Origin: Candidatus Obscuribacterales bacterium
GTDB lineage: Bacteria; Cyanobacteriota; Vampirovibrionia; Obscuribacterales; Obscuribacteraceae
Reading direction: 5' to 3'
Assembly: GCA_020050835.1 (NCBI GenBank)
Contig: JAGVKB010000066.1
Location: 1-64,000, forward strand
Length of the DNA: 64,000 nucleotides
In this document: positions 36,398 to 45,853 of the stretch, one piece after another
Layout: each line of letters opens with the position of its first letter
How positions within the stretch are numbered: position 1 is the stretch's first letter
Position numbers and translations under genes: made by a program
Notes under the pieces: generated by a model
What the model saw: only the letters and a program-made list of their open reading frames with translations
What the model was told of the DNA's origin: nothing
The model's database searches: none

Positions 36398-39300
36398 CTA
36401 CCTTTTGGTTTTCGCGAGAGTCGGAATTTTTAGACTCGGGCGTCGTTTGAAGTCCGGCAGCTCGACCGGTGCCTTAGACAGCGAATCAAGCACCAGATCG
36501 AGCGCTCGCTCCAGCTGTGGATCATGCCCGCTGCGATAGTCTTGTGGCGAGATGTCCACTTCATAATCAGGGTCGGTGCCGTAATTCTCCACGCTCCAAC
36601 CGACATCGGAGAACCAGAAGGAGAACTCCGGCTGCGTAGTGATAGTGCCATCAACCAATCCATGTCTGGGCCAGATGCCAATCACACCGCCCCAGGTGCG
36701 CTTGCCGACTAGCGGTCCTAACTTGTACAGCTTGAAGCAATGGCTGAAAATGTCACCATCCGAACCAGCAAACTGATTGGTCAGAGCGACGAGCGGACCG
36801 GCGACTGATTCGGGCGGATAGGGCAGCGGAAGCCCCCAGCGCGATACATCGTAGCCGACCCGCTTGCGAGACAATTTCTCCAGCAATAAAGGCGAAACAT
36901 GGCCGCCACGATTGTAGCGCACATCCACAACCAGCCCTTGCCGATTGAATTCGGAGAGATAGCCGCGATGGAATTCAGCGAAGCCGGCCGGCCCCATATC
37001 CGGAATGTGGACATAGCCAACCTGGCCTTTGCTCCGCTCGTGCACATACTTGCGGTTGGTCTCCACCCAAGATCTGTAGCGCAACGCGCGCTCATCGCGC
37101 AAGGTTCTGACTACTACCCGGCGGCGTTCGCCTTTCTTGCTCTTCATCGTCAGCACAATCTCTTGTCCTGCTCGGTGAATTAAAAGCTCCTCCACCGAGC
37201 ATTCGCGCGAGACTTTGTGCCCATCTACGGCCAGGATGACATCACCGGGCTCGATGCCAAGTCCGGGCTCGGCCAGTGGAGAATCGATCTCTCGCTCCCA
37301 TGAATCACCACGCATAATGTTGCTGATTCGAAATCCGCCGCTTGCTTTATCAAAACTGAGGTCGGCGCCAAGGAAGCCTCGATAATACTGAGGGCTGCGG
37401 CGGTAATCGCCCAGCATCTCATAAGCGTGAGAAGTGCCGAGCTCACCTTGCATCTCCCAGATTAGATCGGAGAGCTCGCTACGCGTACGCACGCGCGGGA
37501 GCAAACAGCTGTAACGCTTACGAACCAAGTCCCAATCGACATCCGACATGCGCTCGTCCCAGAAATGCTCGCGCTGGAGCCGCCACGCTTCGTCGAACAT
37601 TTGCGACCACTCGGCACGCGGCTCGATCATCGCCTTCACTCGCGAAAGATCGATCCAGCCGGTCTTGCGACTCGGTCTGCCAGCCGGCACCGAAGCCGGT
37701 CCGCTCTCCGGCAACTTCTCCAGGGCGTCGATCACTCTCAGCCATCTGTCGCGGGAGGTGTAGACCATCGTTCGGTAATCGGAAGCAAGCGCAATCGAGC
37801 CGACTTCCCGCTGGAATTGCCCAGCACGATTCTCCTCGAAGTCATAAGCCATGAGCGTAGCCATCGGCTCCCCTTCTTGCCACCACGCCTGTCCCGGTCT
37901 GATCCCCTTGACCGGAAAGAGCGTAAAGAGAACCCGACCGCGCGCAGCTGCAATCTGTCCGTATCGGCCCGGCTCTACCGGAAAGCCGAGAACTCTACCG
38001 GCGATACCATCGAAATCGATTTCGACCACCGGTTTTTTGTCGACATTCTTCTGCGACTGAGCGGATTTGAGACGGCCGACCTTGGCTGCTTTCACTTGTT
38101 TGGCAGCCTTTCCGCTGGCTGGCCGCTCCGTCTCTCCTTGAGCGGCTCCGGCACCTGGTCTGTCGATCTTAACCAGCGGTTTCGGCTTCAGCACGAACGG
38201 CGAAGGTACATCTTTGCGTAAAGTAACCAGATATGGCCGCACCGATTCGACGAAGCTCAAGTCGAATTGCATGTGGTCATAGACTGGATGAAAGTCTCTG
38301 GCTGACAGGAAATACAGGTACTTGCCATCAGGGTCGAAACACGGCTGCCAGTCATAGCGCAATTCGTCTGTTATGTCATGAACCGCTCCGGTCTTTACCT
38401 CCACGATTCGAATCTTAGACATTCCATAGAGCGCCGACCAGACATAAGCGAGCCAACGGCCATCCGGCGACCAATTCAAACCGGTAATGCGATCGGCCGG
38501 GCTGCGATCCACAATCCGGGATTTCTTGGTTTTAAGATCGACCAGCACCAGCTCGTGCCGGTGATTTGACAGAGCCACAAGATCGGCGTGAGGAGCGGCA
38601 ACGAGTTGAATCACCCGACCGATTTCGCCGCTGCTGGCTAAGACAGGGTCCTTGCTCTGGTCGGCGTGATGCACTTCCAGCCGCTCGAAACCGGCTTGAT
38701 CATTTACGACAACGAAGCGGTTGCCGTCAGGCAACCATTCCGAAAGCCGGTAACGGACGCGGCTGCCTGCACCGTGCTGCACTGCAGCTTCTTCCCAGAA
38801 GGGCATGGTAAATGGCTGTCCACGAGCGATCAGGGCCAGTGTATGTCCGTTCGGACTGAGCGAGACGTGCTCCAGGTAGTCTCTGGTCGGAACAAATCGT
38901 CGTGCCGACTGAGTTGTGGTAGAGGGACAGTCGATAGCTACCCGGCTCGCTCTCTCCGTTTTTGGATCGAAGACATAGATGTCGGCGCCGGCCGTGTAGA
39001 CTATCCGCCGACCATCAGTCGATGGATAGCGCACGAAATAGTCGTTGTGTTTAGTATGACGCTTGAGATCGGAGCCATCCGGCTTGCATGAGTACAGATT
39101 GCCGACTCCATCTAAATCAGAGAGGAAATAAATGCGGTTGCCTATCACCATTGGCCAGACGTGATTGCCCGGCTGCTCGACTATCCGCTTGTACTTTCCT
39201 TTGCCGGCAGCATCCACCCAAATTTCGCCGGCGGTGCCTCCGCGATAGCGCTTCCACATGGCAGGATCGACGCTATTGCGACCGATGGCGGTGACAGCTG

Positions 39301-39730
39301 TCTTGCTTTGGGAGATAGTTTTGACTAAACCAAGATTGAGCGGGCGCGGCGTGCCGCCCGCCAATTTGACAGCGAACGCTTCGGTGTGCTTGACGAAGGC
39401 GGCGCCGGCATCACTGACAAATAATATCTCGCTGCCATCGGGGCTCCAGCCTAAGACCAGACAGGTATCTCCACTCAAGTAAGTCACCCGCCGCGCCAGA
39501 CCACCTTCTGACGGAATGACATATACTTCGGGATGACCTTCTTCCCGACCGACAAAGGCGATGTATTTGCCATCCGGTGAGAACCGCGGCAAGGTGCAAT
39601 CGCCTTGTCCGACTGTCAAACGCCTGGCCCGGCCTTCGTCCATAGATGCCGACCAGATATCGTCCTCGCAGACAAAGGCGACTTTGTCACCATGAATTGT
39701 TGGATGTCGGTAATACCCGGAGTCGTCCAT
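36398..39730 (-). CDS. Tricorn-type protease (S41B)
   Basis: This 1110-residue protease belongs to the tricorn family, which cleaves oligopeptides into short peptides. The N-terminal half holds WD40-like/PD40 beta-propeller repeats (FSPDGKYIAFVG, WSPDGSEILFVSD). A PDZ domain (around EPGLGIEPGDVILAVDG) and the S41 core follow. Catalytic-site motifs are visible: ELGTSHAYE (His), NQFAGSDGDIF (Ser) and TTQPEFSFWF (Glu). A Lys/Ala-rich insert lies between the propellers (about 540-580). No signal peptide is seen, which agrees with a cytosolic role. GGGTGGG five bases before the ATG supports the start. Confidence 0.93.
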   Translation of the reverse strand: MDDSGYYRHPTIHGDKVAFVCEDDIWSASMDEGRARRLTVGQGDCTLPRFSPDGKYIAFVGREEGHPEVYVIPSEGGLARRVTYLSGDTCLVLGWSPDGSEILFVSDAGAAFVKHTEAFAVKLAGGTPRPLNLGLVKTISQSKTAVTAIGRNSVDPAMWKRYRGGTAGEIWVDAAGKGKYKRIVEQPGNHVWPMVIGNRIYFLSDLDGVGNLYSCKPDGSDLKRHTKHNDYFVRYPSTDGRRIVYTAGADIYVFDPKTERASRVAIDCPSTTTQSARRFVPTRDYLEHVSLSPNGHTLALIARGQPFTMPFWEEAAVQHGAGSRVRYRLSEWLPDGNRFVVVNDQAGFERLEVHHADQSKDPVLASSGEIGRVIQLVAAPHADLVALSNHRHELVLVDLKTKKSRIVDRSPADRITGLNWSPDGRWLAYVWSALYGMSKIRIVEVKTGAVHDITDELRYDWQPCFDPDGKYLYFLSARDFHPVYDHMQFDLSFVESVRPYLVTLRKDVPSPFVLKPKPLVKIDRPGAGAAQGETERPASGKAAKQVKAAKVGRLKSAQSQKNVDKKPVVEIDFDGIAGRVLGFPVEPGRYGQIAAARGRVLFTLFPVKGIRPGQAWWQEGEPMATLMAYDFEENRAGQFQREVGSIALASDYRTMVYTSRDRWLRVIDALEKLPESGPASVPAGRPSRKTGWIDLSRVKAMIEPRAEWSQMFDEAWRLQREHFWDERMSDVDWDLVRKRYSCLLPRVRTRSELSDLIWEMQGELGTSHAYEMLGDYRRSPQYYRGFLGADLSFDKASGGFRISNIMRGDSWEREIDSPLAEPGLGIEPGDVILAVDGHKVSRECSVEELLIHRAGQEIVLTMKSKKGERRRVVVRTLRDERALRYRSWVETNRKYVHERSKGQVGYVHIPDMGPAGFAEFHRGYLSEFNRQGLVVDVRYNRGGHVSPLLLEKLSRKRVGYDVSRWGLPLPYPPESVAGPLVALTNQFAGSDGDIFSHCFKLYKLGPLVGKRTWGGVIGIWPRHGLVDGTITTQPEFSFWFSDVGWSVENYGTDPDYEVDISPQDYRSGHDPQLERALDLVLDSLSKAPVELPDFKRRPSLKIPTLAKTKR

Positions 39731-39939
39731 GAATGCCCACCCTGCTGTAACGCTGACAACGTAATTTCTCTCAAGTAATCATTTTAATCTCTTGCGCAAT
39801 CATTTTAGTCTCTTGGCGGCAGAACGCCGTCAGCCTGATTTTTCAACTCCGTCCGTAGTAAAGAGTTGAATTGAATTGCCAGTTACTTGAAAATGCCAGA
39901 CTTTACAGCCGACAGTTTCAACTTTAGGAAGGCGAAGGA

Positions 39940-40476
39940 ATGACAAGCCAGCTACTAGTGACGGCAACCGGCGAAGACCGTCCCGGTATTGTTGCTCGAT
40001 TGACCCAGGTATTCGTCAAACACGGCGCCAATCTCAAGGAAAGCCGCATGGCCTTGCTGGGAGGGGAGTTCGCTGCGATTATCTTGATAGTGATTCCGGA
40101 AGACAAGATAGTCAACTTGACTCATGAGCTGGCCTCACTTCGAAACGAATCGATTACTGTCACAACCAAGGCAACTCAACCAGTAGACCCCGAGCGCATG
40201 AAAGGTCATGTTCCCTGTGAATTGACTGTCAGTGGAGCGGATCATGAAGGGATTGTGCACACAGTATCATCCTATCTGCACGATCGCGCCATCAACATCC
40301 AATCGATGGAAAGCGATGTCGTACATGCACCAGTAACCGGCACGCCGCTGTTTTGCATGAAAGCGACCGTGCAGGTGCCTGCCTCAATCGCGCTGTCTGA
40401 GTTGCGCAAGAGCTTAATCGAAATCGGTGACAAGGAATCAGTCGAGATAGACGTACGCATGGCAGTGTCCGGCTAA
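39940..40476 (+). CDS. Two-ACT-domain regulator, GcvR-like
   Basis: This 178-residue protein consists of two ACT domains (ATGEDRPGIVARLTQVFVKHGANL at the start and SGADHEGIVHTVSSYLHDRAIN at about residue 98). ACT domains bind small ligands such as amino acids. The arrangement matches GcvR, the repressor of the glycine cleavage operon, but no gcv gene is here, so the symbol is withheld. It has a good Shine-Dalgarno (AAGG) and is followed by a strong terminator. Confidence 0.87.
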   Translation: MTSQLLVTATGEDRPGIVARLTQVFVKHGANLKESRMALLGGEFAAIILIVIPEDKIVNLTHELASLRNESITVTTKATQPVDPERMKGHVPCELTVSGADHEGIVHTVSSYLHDRAINIQSMESDVVHAPVTGTPLFCMKATVQVPASIALSELRKSLIEIGDKESVEIDVRMAVSG

Positions 40477-40502
40477 GCCGGCTCTTACCGTCGGCAGCGA
40501 CA

Positions 40503-40536
40503 CTAAACAGTAGCGGCTCCGCACGCTACTGTTTAG
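40503..40536 (+). terminator. 13-bp perfect stem downstream of the ACT gene
   Basis: CTAAACAGTAGCG pairs with CGCTACTGTTTAG across an 8-nt loop, 26 bases after the stop. Read either way it carries a short T-run within the arm. Confidence 0.7.
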
Positions 40537-40599
40537 CCGCCACCGTCTCTGGACTTCCAACAAAATTTAACTACTAATCGACTGGTGATTGGAACAGGA

Positions 40600-40813
40600 T
40601 AAACCCTGAGAGCGTCACAGGAGATAGCCGGGATGCACACTAGGGCCTGCGCTCTTAATCTGAGTCCGGCAAACCGGTAGAGTAAGTAGTACCCAAGTTT
40701 AAGCGCCTGGCCTCTGCCGAGCGACAGGTCACCATCAACCAGTTCAAGAGGTATCCGCTCCCCACAGCGGTAGAAACGCTCTAGCGAAGGTTTCCCCCGG
40801 GCTAGAGCGTTTC
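40600..40813 (+). ncRNA. Candidate structured non-coding RNA, identity unknown
   Basis: This lies in a 340-bp gap between two convergent genes that each end elsewhere. TGAGAGCG (40607-40614) pairs with CGCTCTTA (40650-40657), continuing after a 3-nt bulge with CAGG (40618-40621) and CCTG (40646-40649). Smaller hairpins CCGG/CCGG (40666-40677) and CCGCT/AGCGG (40755-40770) follow, then a 13-bp terminator stem at 40773-40813. The 5' AGAGCGT can also pair with ACGCTCT at 40776-40782. Size and layout recall 6S RNA, but I could not confirm any family motif. No promoter is clear. Confidence 0.38.
40773..40813. terminator. 13-bp perfect stem beside the NCS1 stop codon
   Basis: GAAACGCTCTAGC pairs with GCTAGAGCGTTTC across a 15-nt loop. 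It lies 4 bases from the end of the permease gene on the minus strand and could end that gene, the candidate RNA, or both. Confidence 0.7.
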
Positions 40814-40816
40814 ATT

Positions 40817-42376
40817 TCAGCAGTTTTCTCCAATTTTGCAGCCTGACACCACCGGTAGTGTCGCTTCCGGCCGGTAGAGCTTCATCAAGCAATAGTATGA
40901 AACTCCGGAAACTACGAATCCCACCTGCCATGCATAATCGTAAATCAACTTCAAAGCCGGCACAACCAGCCCAACCCAAGCGCAGGCACAGCCTAAGGCG
41001 GTAGCCACTACCGCTCGCCAATTCCAGCCGCGGCAATACCAATAAGTCCCTTCTTTGCGGTAAAGATCCGCCAGCACCAACTGCTTATTTCTAATCAACC
41101 AGTAATCTGTGATCAGCACTCCAGCGATCGCCCCTAATCCGCCTGAATAGCCAAGCAGCCAGGAGAAAATGTAACCAGAGGGATCGGCCACCAGCCGCCA
41201 GGGCTGCAACAAAATACCCAGCACTCCGGTAATCAGCCCGCCGATTCGAAAGGTAATGAACTTGGGAAAGGCGTTGGCAAAATCATTAGCCGGCGACACT
41301 ACATTGGCTGCGATGTTTACCGAAAGAGTAGCCACGGCGATAGTAAACATCGAGACAGCGATAATCAATGGTTGGTCGAATAAACCGACCAGCTTGACCG
41401 GATCCCACAGTTCAGCCATCTTCGCCTGAGGATAGATGACCAGCGCCGAAGAGGTGATCACAACGCCCATCGCCGAAAAAATTGTCATCGCCGAGGGCAG
41501 CGCCACCACCTGACCGAGCGACTGCTCGCGCTGGCTGCGCCCGAAGCGAGTGAAATCAGGCATGTTCAAGGAAAGCGTAGCCCAGTAGCCGATCATCGCT
41601 GTAATGGACGGAATGAACACCGGCCAGAAATCAGACCAGGATTGAAACTTCCCCGCTTCCTTCAACATGCTCCCGAAGCCGTGAGCTTGCACTATCGCCC
41701 AACCCATCAGTAAGGCGGTCATCGTGATTACAAACGGTGCAGCCAGGTTCTCGACCTTCTTCAATAGATCCATCCCTCGAAAGATAATGTAGATGTTCAG
41801 CCCCCAAAACAACAAGAAAGACAGCCATTCAGTAGGAGTGTGCCCACCGACCGGTCCGCCCAACAAAGTCGGCCAACCAGGCACCATCGATTTCAGGAGC
41901 GTATAGACCGCCTGACCTCCAATCCAAGCCTGTATGCCAAACCAGCCACAAGCCACAACCGCTCGCATAAGCGCCGGCAAATTTGATCCCAAAGTACCGT
42001 AGCTAGCGCGAGCGTATACCGGAAACGGAATGCCATACTTCGTGCCGGGATGCGAGTTTAAAAGAATCGGCACCAATACGATCACGTTACCGATCAAGAT
42101 AGTGAGGATCGCTTGCCACCAATTCATCCCCTCGGCGATCAAACCGGATGAAAGCATGTAAGTGGGAATGCAGCATGACATGCTGAACCAGAGTGCGACG
42201 TAAGTGTAGGTCGACCAATTGCGATTGGCGACCGGCACTGGAGCAAGATCGTGATTGTAGAACGGGCTTTCGGCAATCGACTCCAGGCAGGCAAGCTCAA
42301 CCCGACCGTCTGCATGTTCGATCATTTGCGCCTGAGGTTCAGGCACGACCTTTGGTATCTGTCCTTCTTGTTCCAT
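40817..42376 (-). CDS. NCS1-family nucleobase/hydantoin-type transporter
   Basis: This 519-residue permease with about 12 TM helices belongs to the NCS1 group (cytosine, purine, uracil, allantoin, hydantoin). Family features include NRNWSTYTYVALWFSMS near the start, GTKYGIPFPVYARASYG, NMPDFTRFGRS and ANVVSPANDFANAFP. It probably imports a nucleobase or hydantoin with a cation. Its presence fits purine salvage through xpt, although the two genes are 7 kb apart. GGAG eight bases before the ATG supports the start. The substrate is not determinable here. Confidence 0.93.
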   Translation of the reverse strand: MEQEGQIPKVVPEPQAQMIEHADGRVELACLESIAESPFYNHDLAPVPVANRNWSTYTYVALWFSMSCCIPTYMLSSGLIAEGMNWWQAILTILIGNVIVLVPILLNSHPGTKYGIPFPVYARASYGTLGSNLPALMRAVVACGWFGIQAWIGGQAVYTLLKSMVPGWPTLLGGPVGGHTPTEWLSFLLFWGLNIYIIFRGMDLLKKVENLAAPFVITMTALLMGWAIVQAHGFGSMLKEAGKFQSWSDFWPVFIPSITAMIGYWATLSLNMPDFTRFGRSQREQSLGQVVALPSAMTIFSAMGVVITSSALVIYPQAKMAELWDPVKLVGLFDQPLIIAVSMFTIAVATLSVNIAANVVSPANDFANAFPKFITFRIGGLITGVLGILLQPWRLVADPSGYIFSWLLGYSGGLGAIAGVLITDYWLIRNKQLVLADLYRKEGTYWYCRGWNWRAVVATALGCACAWVGLVVPALKLIYDYAWQVGFVVSGVSYYCLMKLYRPEATLPVVSGCKIGENC

Positions 42377-42502
42377 TTACAGCGCTCCGAAATTCGGTCT
42401 GGGACATCATATTATCGCACCGGTTGAAAGAGGAAATTTTGCAGGACAGATGCTATAACAGTGGCTGAGTTGGTCTCTGCCATGCAGGGAGGGCACACGA
42501 CG

Positions 42503-43945
42503 ATGCGTAAGCTTTGGCTCTGCCTGCTGACTGCTCTTCTAATAGCGGCTCCGGCAGCCGCTGCTGATTCGCAGCCGGCAGAAGGAGCGGCCTTGGTCCA
42601 AGGCTCAGCCGAATTCTCCGCGCCAGCATCAGGGAGTGAGATAAGCCGCTGGCAAAAACATTACGAAAAGGGCCGCAAAGACTATCACAGCCGGCTTTAC
42701 ACGAGCGCTCAACAGCACATTCTGGAGTCCATCAAAGAGGCTCGCCGATTCGGGTGGCAGGACAATCGCCTAGTGAAGAGCCGAAACGCACTTGCCGAGC
42801 TTTATTGCTCGCAAGGGAGATACACCGAAGCCCAGCAGATATTCGACTCGACACTCTCGCTCAGCAAAGGCAGCCAGTCAATTGAATACGCTCAAAGTTT
42901 AAATGGATTGGCCGCGATTGCACTTGCGCGCGGCAATTTCTCCAAGTCCGAATCGTTAAGCAGGCAAGCGCTTGCCATTCGTGAAAAGCTGCTCGGCAAA
43001 GAAAATGCAGCGGTCGGACAATCCTTGCATATTTTGGCAATGGCGCTGGCCAAGCAATCCTGGTTAGACGAAGCCGGGCCATTATTTGCTCGCTCGATCG
43101 CCATCCTGGAGAAAAATCCAGGCAGCGACGACTTCGATCTGGCCGATGGGCTGAGAGACATGGCGCTCTTCTATCAAGCACAAGGGAAGACCGACAAGAG
43201 CGCTCAACTCTTCACGAAGGCGATCACCTTAAAAGAGCGGTCGATCAGATTGGATATGCCGCCGGCGATCGCCGGTGTGATTAGCTTTCCCTGGGATGAA
43301 GGCTCTCCCGGCTCGGGACAGATAGTCGACGGTATGTATCCACTCAAATACATGACAGTCGGCGGACTGCGAATCGCCGCGACGGTAGTGCAGAGCATGA
43401 ACCTGATAGACATCCTGATTTCACTCAAGAACACAACCGATCAAGCGATTGACGTGGGGGTCGGGCCGGTTAACCTTTCGACCGTCAGACCGAAAGTAAA
43501 GCAGTTCGAACGATTCAATCCGGATGCTATCGACTGGGTGCTCGAAGAAAATACCGTCTGGGACTGGACTCATCGCCAGCCTTCCCTGGCTATCTTGCAA
43601 CAGAACACGATAGACCCCGGCAGCATCGCCACCCGCGCGCCGGCCTGTAAGGAGTGCCCGGGCGGCAATGTCTGGGGGCGCTACGGGCGCTGGGACTCTA
43701 CTCCCGCCAGCCTTTCCTATTCGACCGCAAAGAATCGGGCTCGCTCCCAAATCGAATCAATTCTGATGGCCGGCGAAGTTAAGTGGGACACGGTCCGAGC
43801 GCTCGATATGAACATCGTGCGGATTGGACCCAATGAGTCGCGCAGCGGCCTGGTCTACTTTGCAAACCCGCATTTCGGCGAGGCAATCTTGAGAATTTTC
43901 GTCGGCAATACCTCCTTCGACTTTCCGTTTCGTTTGAACGGCTGA
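42503..43945 (+). CDS. Secreted TPR protein with C-terminal beta-domain
   Basis: This 480-residue protein starts at ATG 42503 behind a very strong GGGAGGG. A signal peptide (LWLCLLTALLIAAPAAAA) is followed by about six kinesin-light-chain-type TPR units (about 45-260; for example LAIREKLLGKENAAVGQSL). A C-terminal domain of about 220 residues has no recognised fold (MNLIDILISLKNTTDQAIDVGVGPVN suggests a beta-sandwich). Export and TPRs suggest an extracytoplasmic scaffold. Confidence 0.85.
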   Translation: MRKLWLCLLTALLIAAPAAAADSQPAEGAALVQGSAEFSAPASGSEISRWQKHYEKGRKDYHSRLYTSAQQHILESIKEARRFGWQDNRLVKSRNALAELYCSQGRYTEAQQIFDSTLSLSKGSQSIEYAQSLNGLAAIALARGNFSKSESLSRQALAIREKLLGKENAAVGQSLHILAMALAKQSWLDEAGPLFARSIAILEKNPGSDDFDLADGLRDMALFYQAQGKTDKSAQLFTKAITLKERSIRLDMPPAIAGVISFPWDEGSPGSGQIVDGMYPLKYMTVGGLRIAATVVQSMNLIDILISLKNTTDQAIDVGVGPVNLSTVRPKVKQFERFNPDAIDWVLEENTVWDWTHRQPSLAILQQNTIDPGSIATRAPACKECPGGNVWGRYGRWDSTPASLSYSTAKNRARSQIESILMAGEVKWDTVRALDMNIVRIGPNESRSGLVYFANPHFGEAILRIFVGNTSFDFPFRLNG

Positions 43946-44052
43946 GGAGACAGCCTAAGTAATGTCCGCAACGACCGGCCGAAGATTGGATTGCAGGAGA
44001 GCGCTTGAGCGCTCCAAAACGAAGTAAAATAACTGCCGGGTGGAGACGAACA

Positions 44053-44904
44053 ATGAAAGTTCAGGCGATTTTCAATCCAATCAGCGGCGCACTCCTTTTG
44101 ACGGTGGCACTGGCGATAATTGCCGGCGCGCAGGCAGATTCTGACAACGACACCGGCGAGGCCCAGTCTGGCAACTCACCGGCTGCGACAGTTATCTCCA
44201 AAGCCCAGTCAGGAGATCGCGCCAGTCAGTTTAAACTGGCAAAGATGTATGAATCCGGTCAGGGCGTCGCTCAAGATGGGCTGGAGTCCATCAAATGGTA
44301 TCGCAAAGCGGCAGATCAGGGCAGCGCGCCTGCCATGGTTAGGCTGGGCGAAGCGTATGACGCAGGCAGGCTGGTGGCACTCGACCAGGCAGAAGCGATC
44401 AAATGGTTTAAGCAAGCGGCTCAACTGGGCAATGCTCAGGCTGCCTATCAGCTGGGCAAACACTATGACACCGGCTCCGGTGTCGAGGCAGATCAAACCG
44501 AGTCGGTCAAATGGTACCGCCAGGCAGCTGAAAAGCACATGCCACGAGCCGAATTCAGCTTGGCGGAGAAATACCGCACCGGTCAGGGCATCGCTCAGGA
44601 CTACGACGAAGCGATCAAATTGTACCGGCGCGCCTCTCGCAAAAAAGATGCTACCTCCCAATACCGGCTCGGCTTGATGTATTCCGCCGGCGATGGCTGC
44701 GAACGAAATCTACAGCTGGCTTATGTCTTTTTCAATCTAGCTTCAGCTTCTGACGATTCGGTGGCAAGCGACGCCAGAAGCAGGATGAACGACATCAGTT
44801 CGCAATTGTCAGAGCATGAGTTGAAAGATGCACAGTCGATCGCTCTAAATTACTACAATTCCACCGAAAGGCAAGCCCCGGCTCGCCGCCGCCGAAACAG
44901 ATGA
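44053..44904 (+). CDS. Exported Sel1-repeat protein
   Basis: This 283-residue protein starts at ATG 44053 with GGAG nine bases upstream. A signal peptide (ISGALLLTVALAIIAGAQA) leads into five Sel1-like repeats of about 36 residues (pattern LA.MYESGQGV.QD..E.IKWYRKAADQG). The C-terminus is helical and basic (RQAPARRRRNR). Sel1 proteins serve as extracytoplasmic adaptors in signalling and host contact. The upstream gene on the same strand is a TPR protein, 107 bases away. Confidence 0.9.
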   Translation: MKVQAIFNPISGALLLTVALAIIAGAQADSDNDTGEAQSGNSPAATVISKAQSGDRASQFKLAKMYESGQGVAQDGLESIKWYRKAADQGSAPAMVRLGEAYDAGRLVALDQAEAIKWFKQAAQLGNAQAAYQLGKHYDTGSGVEADQTESVKWYRQAAEKHMPRAEFSLAEKYRTGQGIAQDYDEAIKLYRRASRKKDATSQYRLGLMYSAGDGCERNLQLAYVFFNLASASDDSVASDARSRMNDISSQLSEHELKDAQSIALNYYNSTERQAPARRRRNR

Positions 44905-44966
44905 CTTCAGCGCCGAATCTTCGGTCGGTGTCATTTTGAACTTGCGGAAGGCGGCGACTAGTTAAA

Positions 44967-45038
44967 TAGGGTCAGGGGGATTCGAACCCCCTTCTCCGGC
45001 TTGAGAGACCGGCGTCCTTCCCGCTAGACGATAACCCC
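44967..45038 (-). tRNA. tRNA-Glu (anticodon CTC)
   Basis: A full cloverleaf of 72 nt is seen on the minus strand: acceptor GGGGTTA/TGACCCT with two wobbles, D arm GTCT/GGAC, anticodon stem CCGGT/GCCGG with loop CTCTCAA, and T arm GGGGG-TTCGAAT-CCCCC. Anticodon CTC reads GAG. CCA is not encoded. Confidence 0.92.
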
Positions 45039-45301
45039 GCATTCAGGCAGCGCATCCGACTCACCTCATTTTCCTGCCTGAAACCACCTGTGGTGCAGCC
45101 TGAACAGACTGCGATTGGCCGGCGGCGCGATCGATCACCTCCTTGGCGCCGCTGCGAGTATGTCACCATGGGCGGTGCGGACGGCCCGCAGACCGCCCCT
45201 CCAGAACCGCTCCAGAAGTCAGTGGCCAAGCGAGAATACGACGTTGTCGCATTCTGTGCGCGAAGCCAAGCTCCAACCTGGGAGCAACTCTACCGCCTAG
45301 T

Positions 45302-45373
45302 CTGGGTGGCGAGGACTCGAACCTCAATTCTCAGATTCAGAGTCTGATTTCCTACCAGTTAGAAGACCACCCA
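45302..45373 (-). tRNA. tRNA-Gln (anticodon CTG)
   Basis: A 72-nt cloverleaf on the minus strand has acceptor TGGGTGG/CCACCCA (seven perfect pairs, U1-A72 as in Gln tRNAs), D arm TTCT/GGAA, anticodon stem TCAGA/TCTGA with loop CTCTGAA, and a TTCGAGT T loop. It is upstream of tRNA-Glu on the same strand. The 263 bases between them hold only GC-rich hairpins. Confidence 0.93.
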
Positions 45374-45524
45374 ATCTACCTTCGTGGGTGGGACAAAAAC
45401 CAAAATCCCGAGCTCACGACCGGCGCTACTGCCGGTGGCAGACATTCAAGCTGTCGATGTATTTTGGTTCTCGTTGACTTCTTCGCATAAAAACTATCTC
45501 TACTTACTCAGGACAAGATTAGCA

Positions 45525-45677
45525 TCATATCATGACTGGCTCGGCATGACAAGAGCCTGACTCAAGATTTCCAGCCGATTGAAATTTGTGAGCGCCCGGC
45601 AACTGCCACCACGCACGATACCATACCAAAACCGCTGTTAACGCCAAGGTGATACCAGCGAGGCGCCAAAATGCCAT
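45525..45677 (-). CDS. Possible 50-residue single-TM protein overlapping its upstream neighbour
   Basis: An ATG at 45677 opens a 50-residue frame with one good TM helix (LAGITLALTAVLVWYRAWW). GGA lies seven bases upstream. It overlaps the end of the preceding gene by 40 bases in another frame. It is either a translationally coupled small protein or the second half of a frameshifted two-TM protein. Evidence is only composition and the start signal. Confidence 0.38.
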   Translation of the reverse strand: MAFWRLAGITLALTAVLVWYRAWWQLPGAHKFQSAGNLESGSCHAEPVMI

Positions 45678-45853
45678 TTCGATTCCGCTGCGTGCGCGGC
45701 AGAATTGTGGATCAAACTCTTACTGATGCCGCTTAGACAAAGTACCAAGCAGATGGTGAGCAAAAGACCGGTGCCACGCGGCACGCCCAGTCCAGGATGC
45801 ACGCGGCTATCGGCAGCCGCCTTGCTTACAACTTCTTTAGCCGTCGATTCCAT
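45638..45853 (-). CDS. Small single-TM protein
   Basis: This 71-residue protein starts at ATG 45853 with GGAG ten bases upstream. One TM helix (TGLLLTICLVLCLSGIS) is followed by a short polar tail. The frame can be extended to a GTG at 45949 but lacks a usable ribosome-binding site there. No family is recognised. Confidence 0.5.
   Translation of the reverse strand: MESTAKEVVSKAAADSRVHPGLGVPRGTGLLLTICLVLCLSGISKSLIHNSAAHAAESKWHFGASLVSPWR

Noticed and set aside
37565-38221. 218-residue plus-strand open frame inside the tricorn gene
   Set aside because: It is antisense to a well-conserved protease and its sequence is Arg/Leu-rich shadow translation.
40600-40813. Identification as 6S RNA, tmRNA, RNase P RNA or SRP RNA
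   Set aside because: None of the conserved core motifs of these RNAs could be matched by eye, so I list it only as a candidate of unknown identity.
45041-45301. A third tRNA between tRNA-Gln and tRNA-Glu
   Set aside because: The stretch has GC-rich hairpins (GGGCGGT/ACCGCCC and ACCAC/GTGGT) but no cloverleaf or T-loop sequence.
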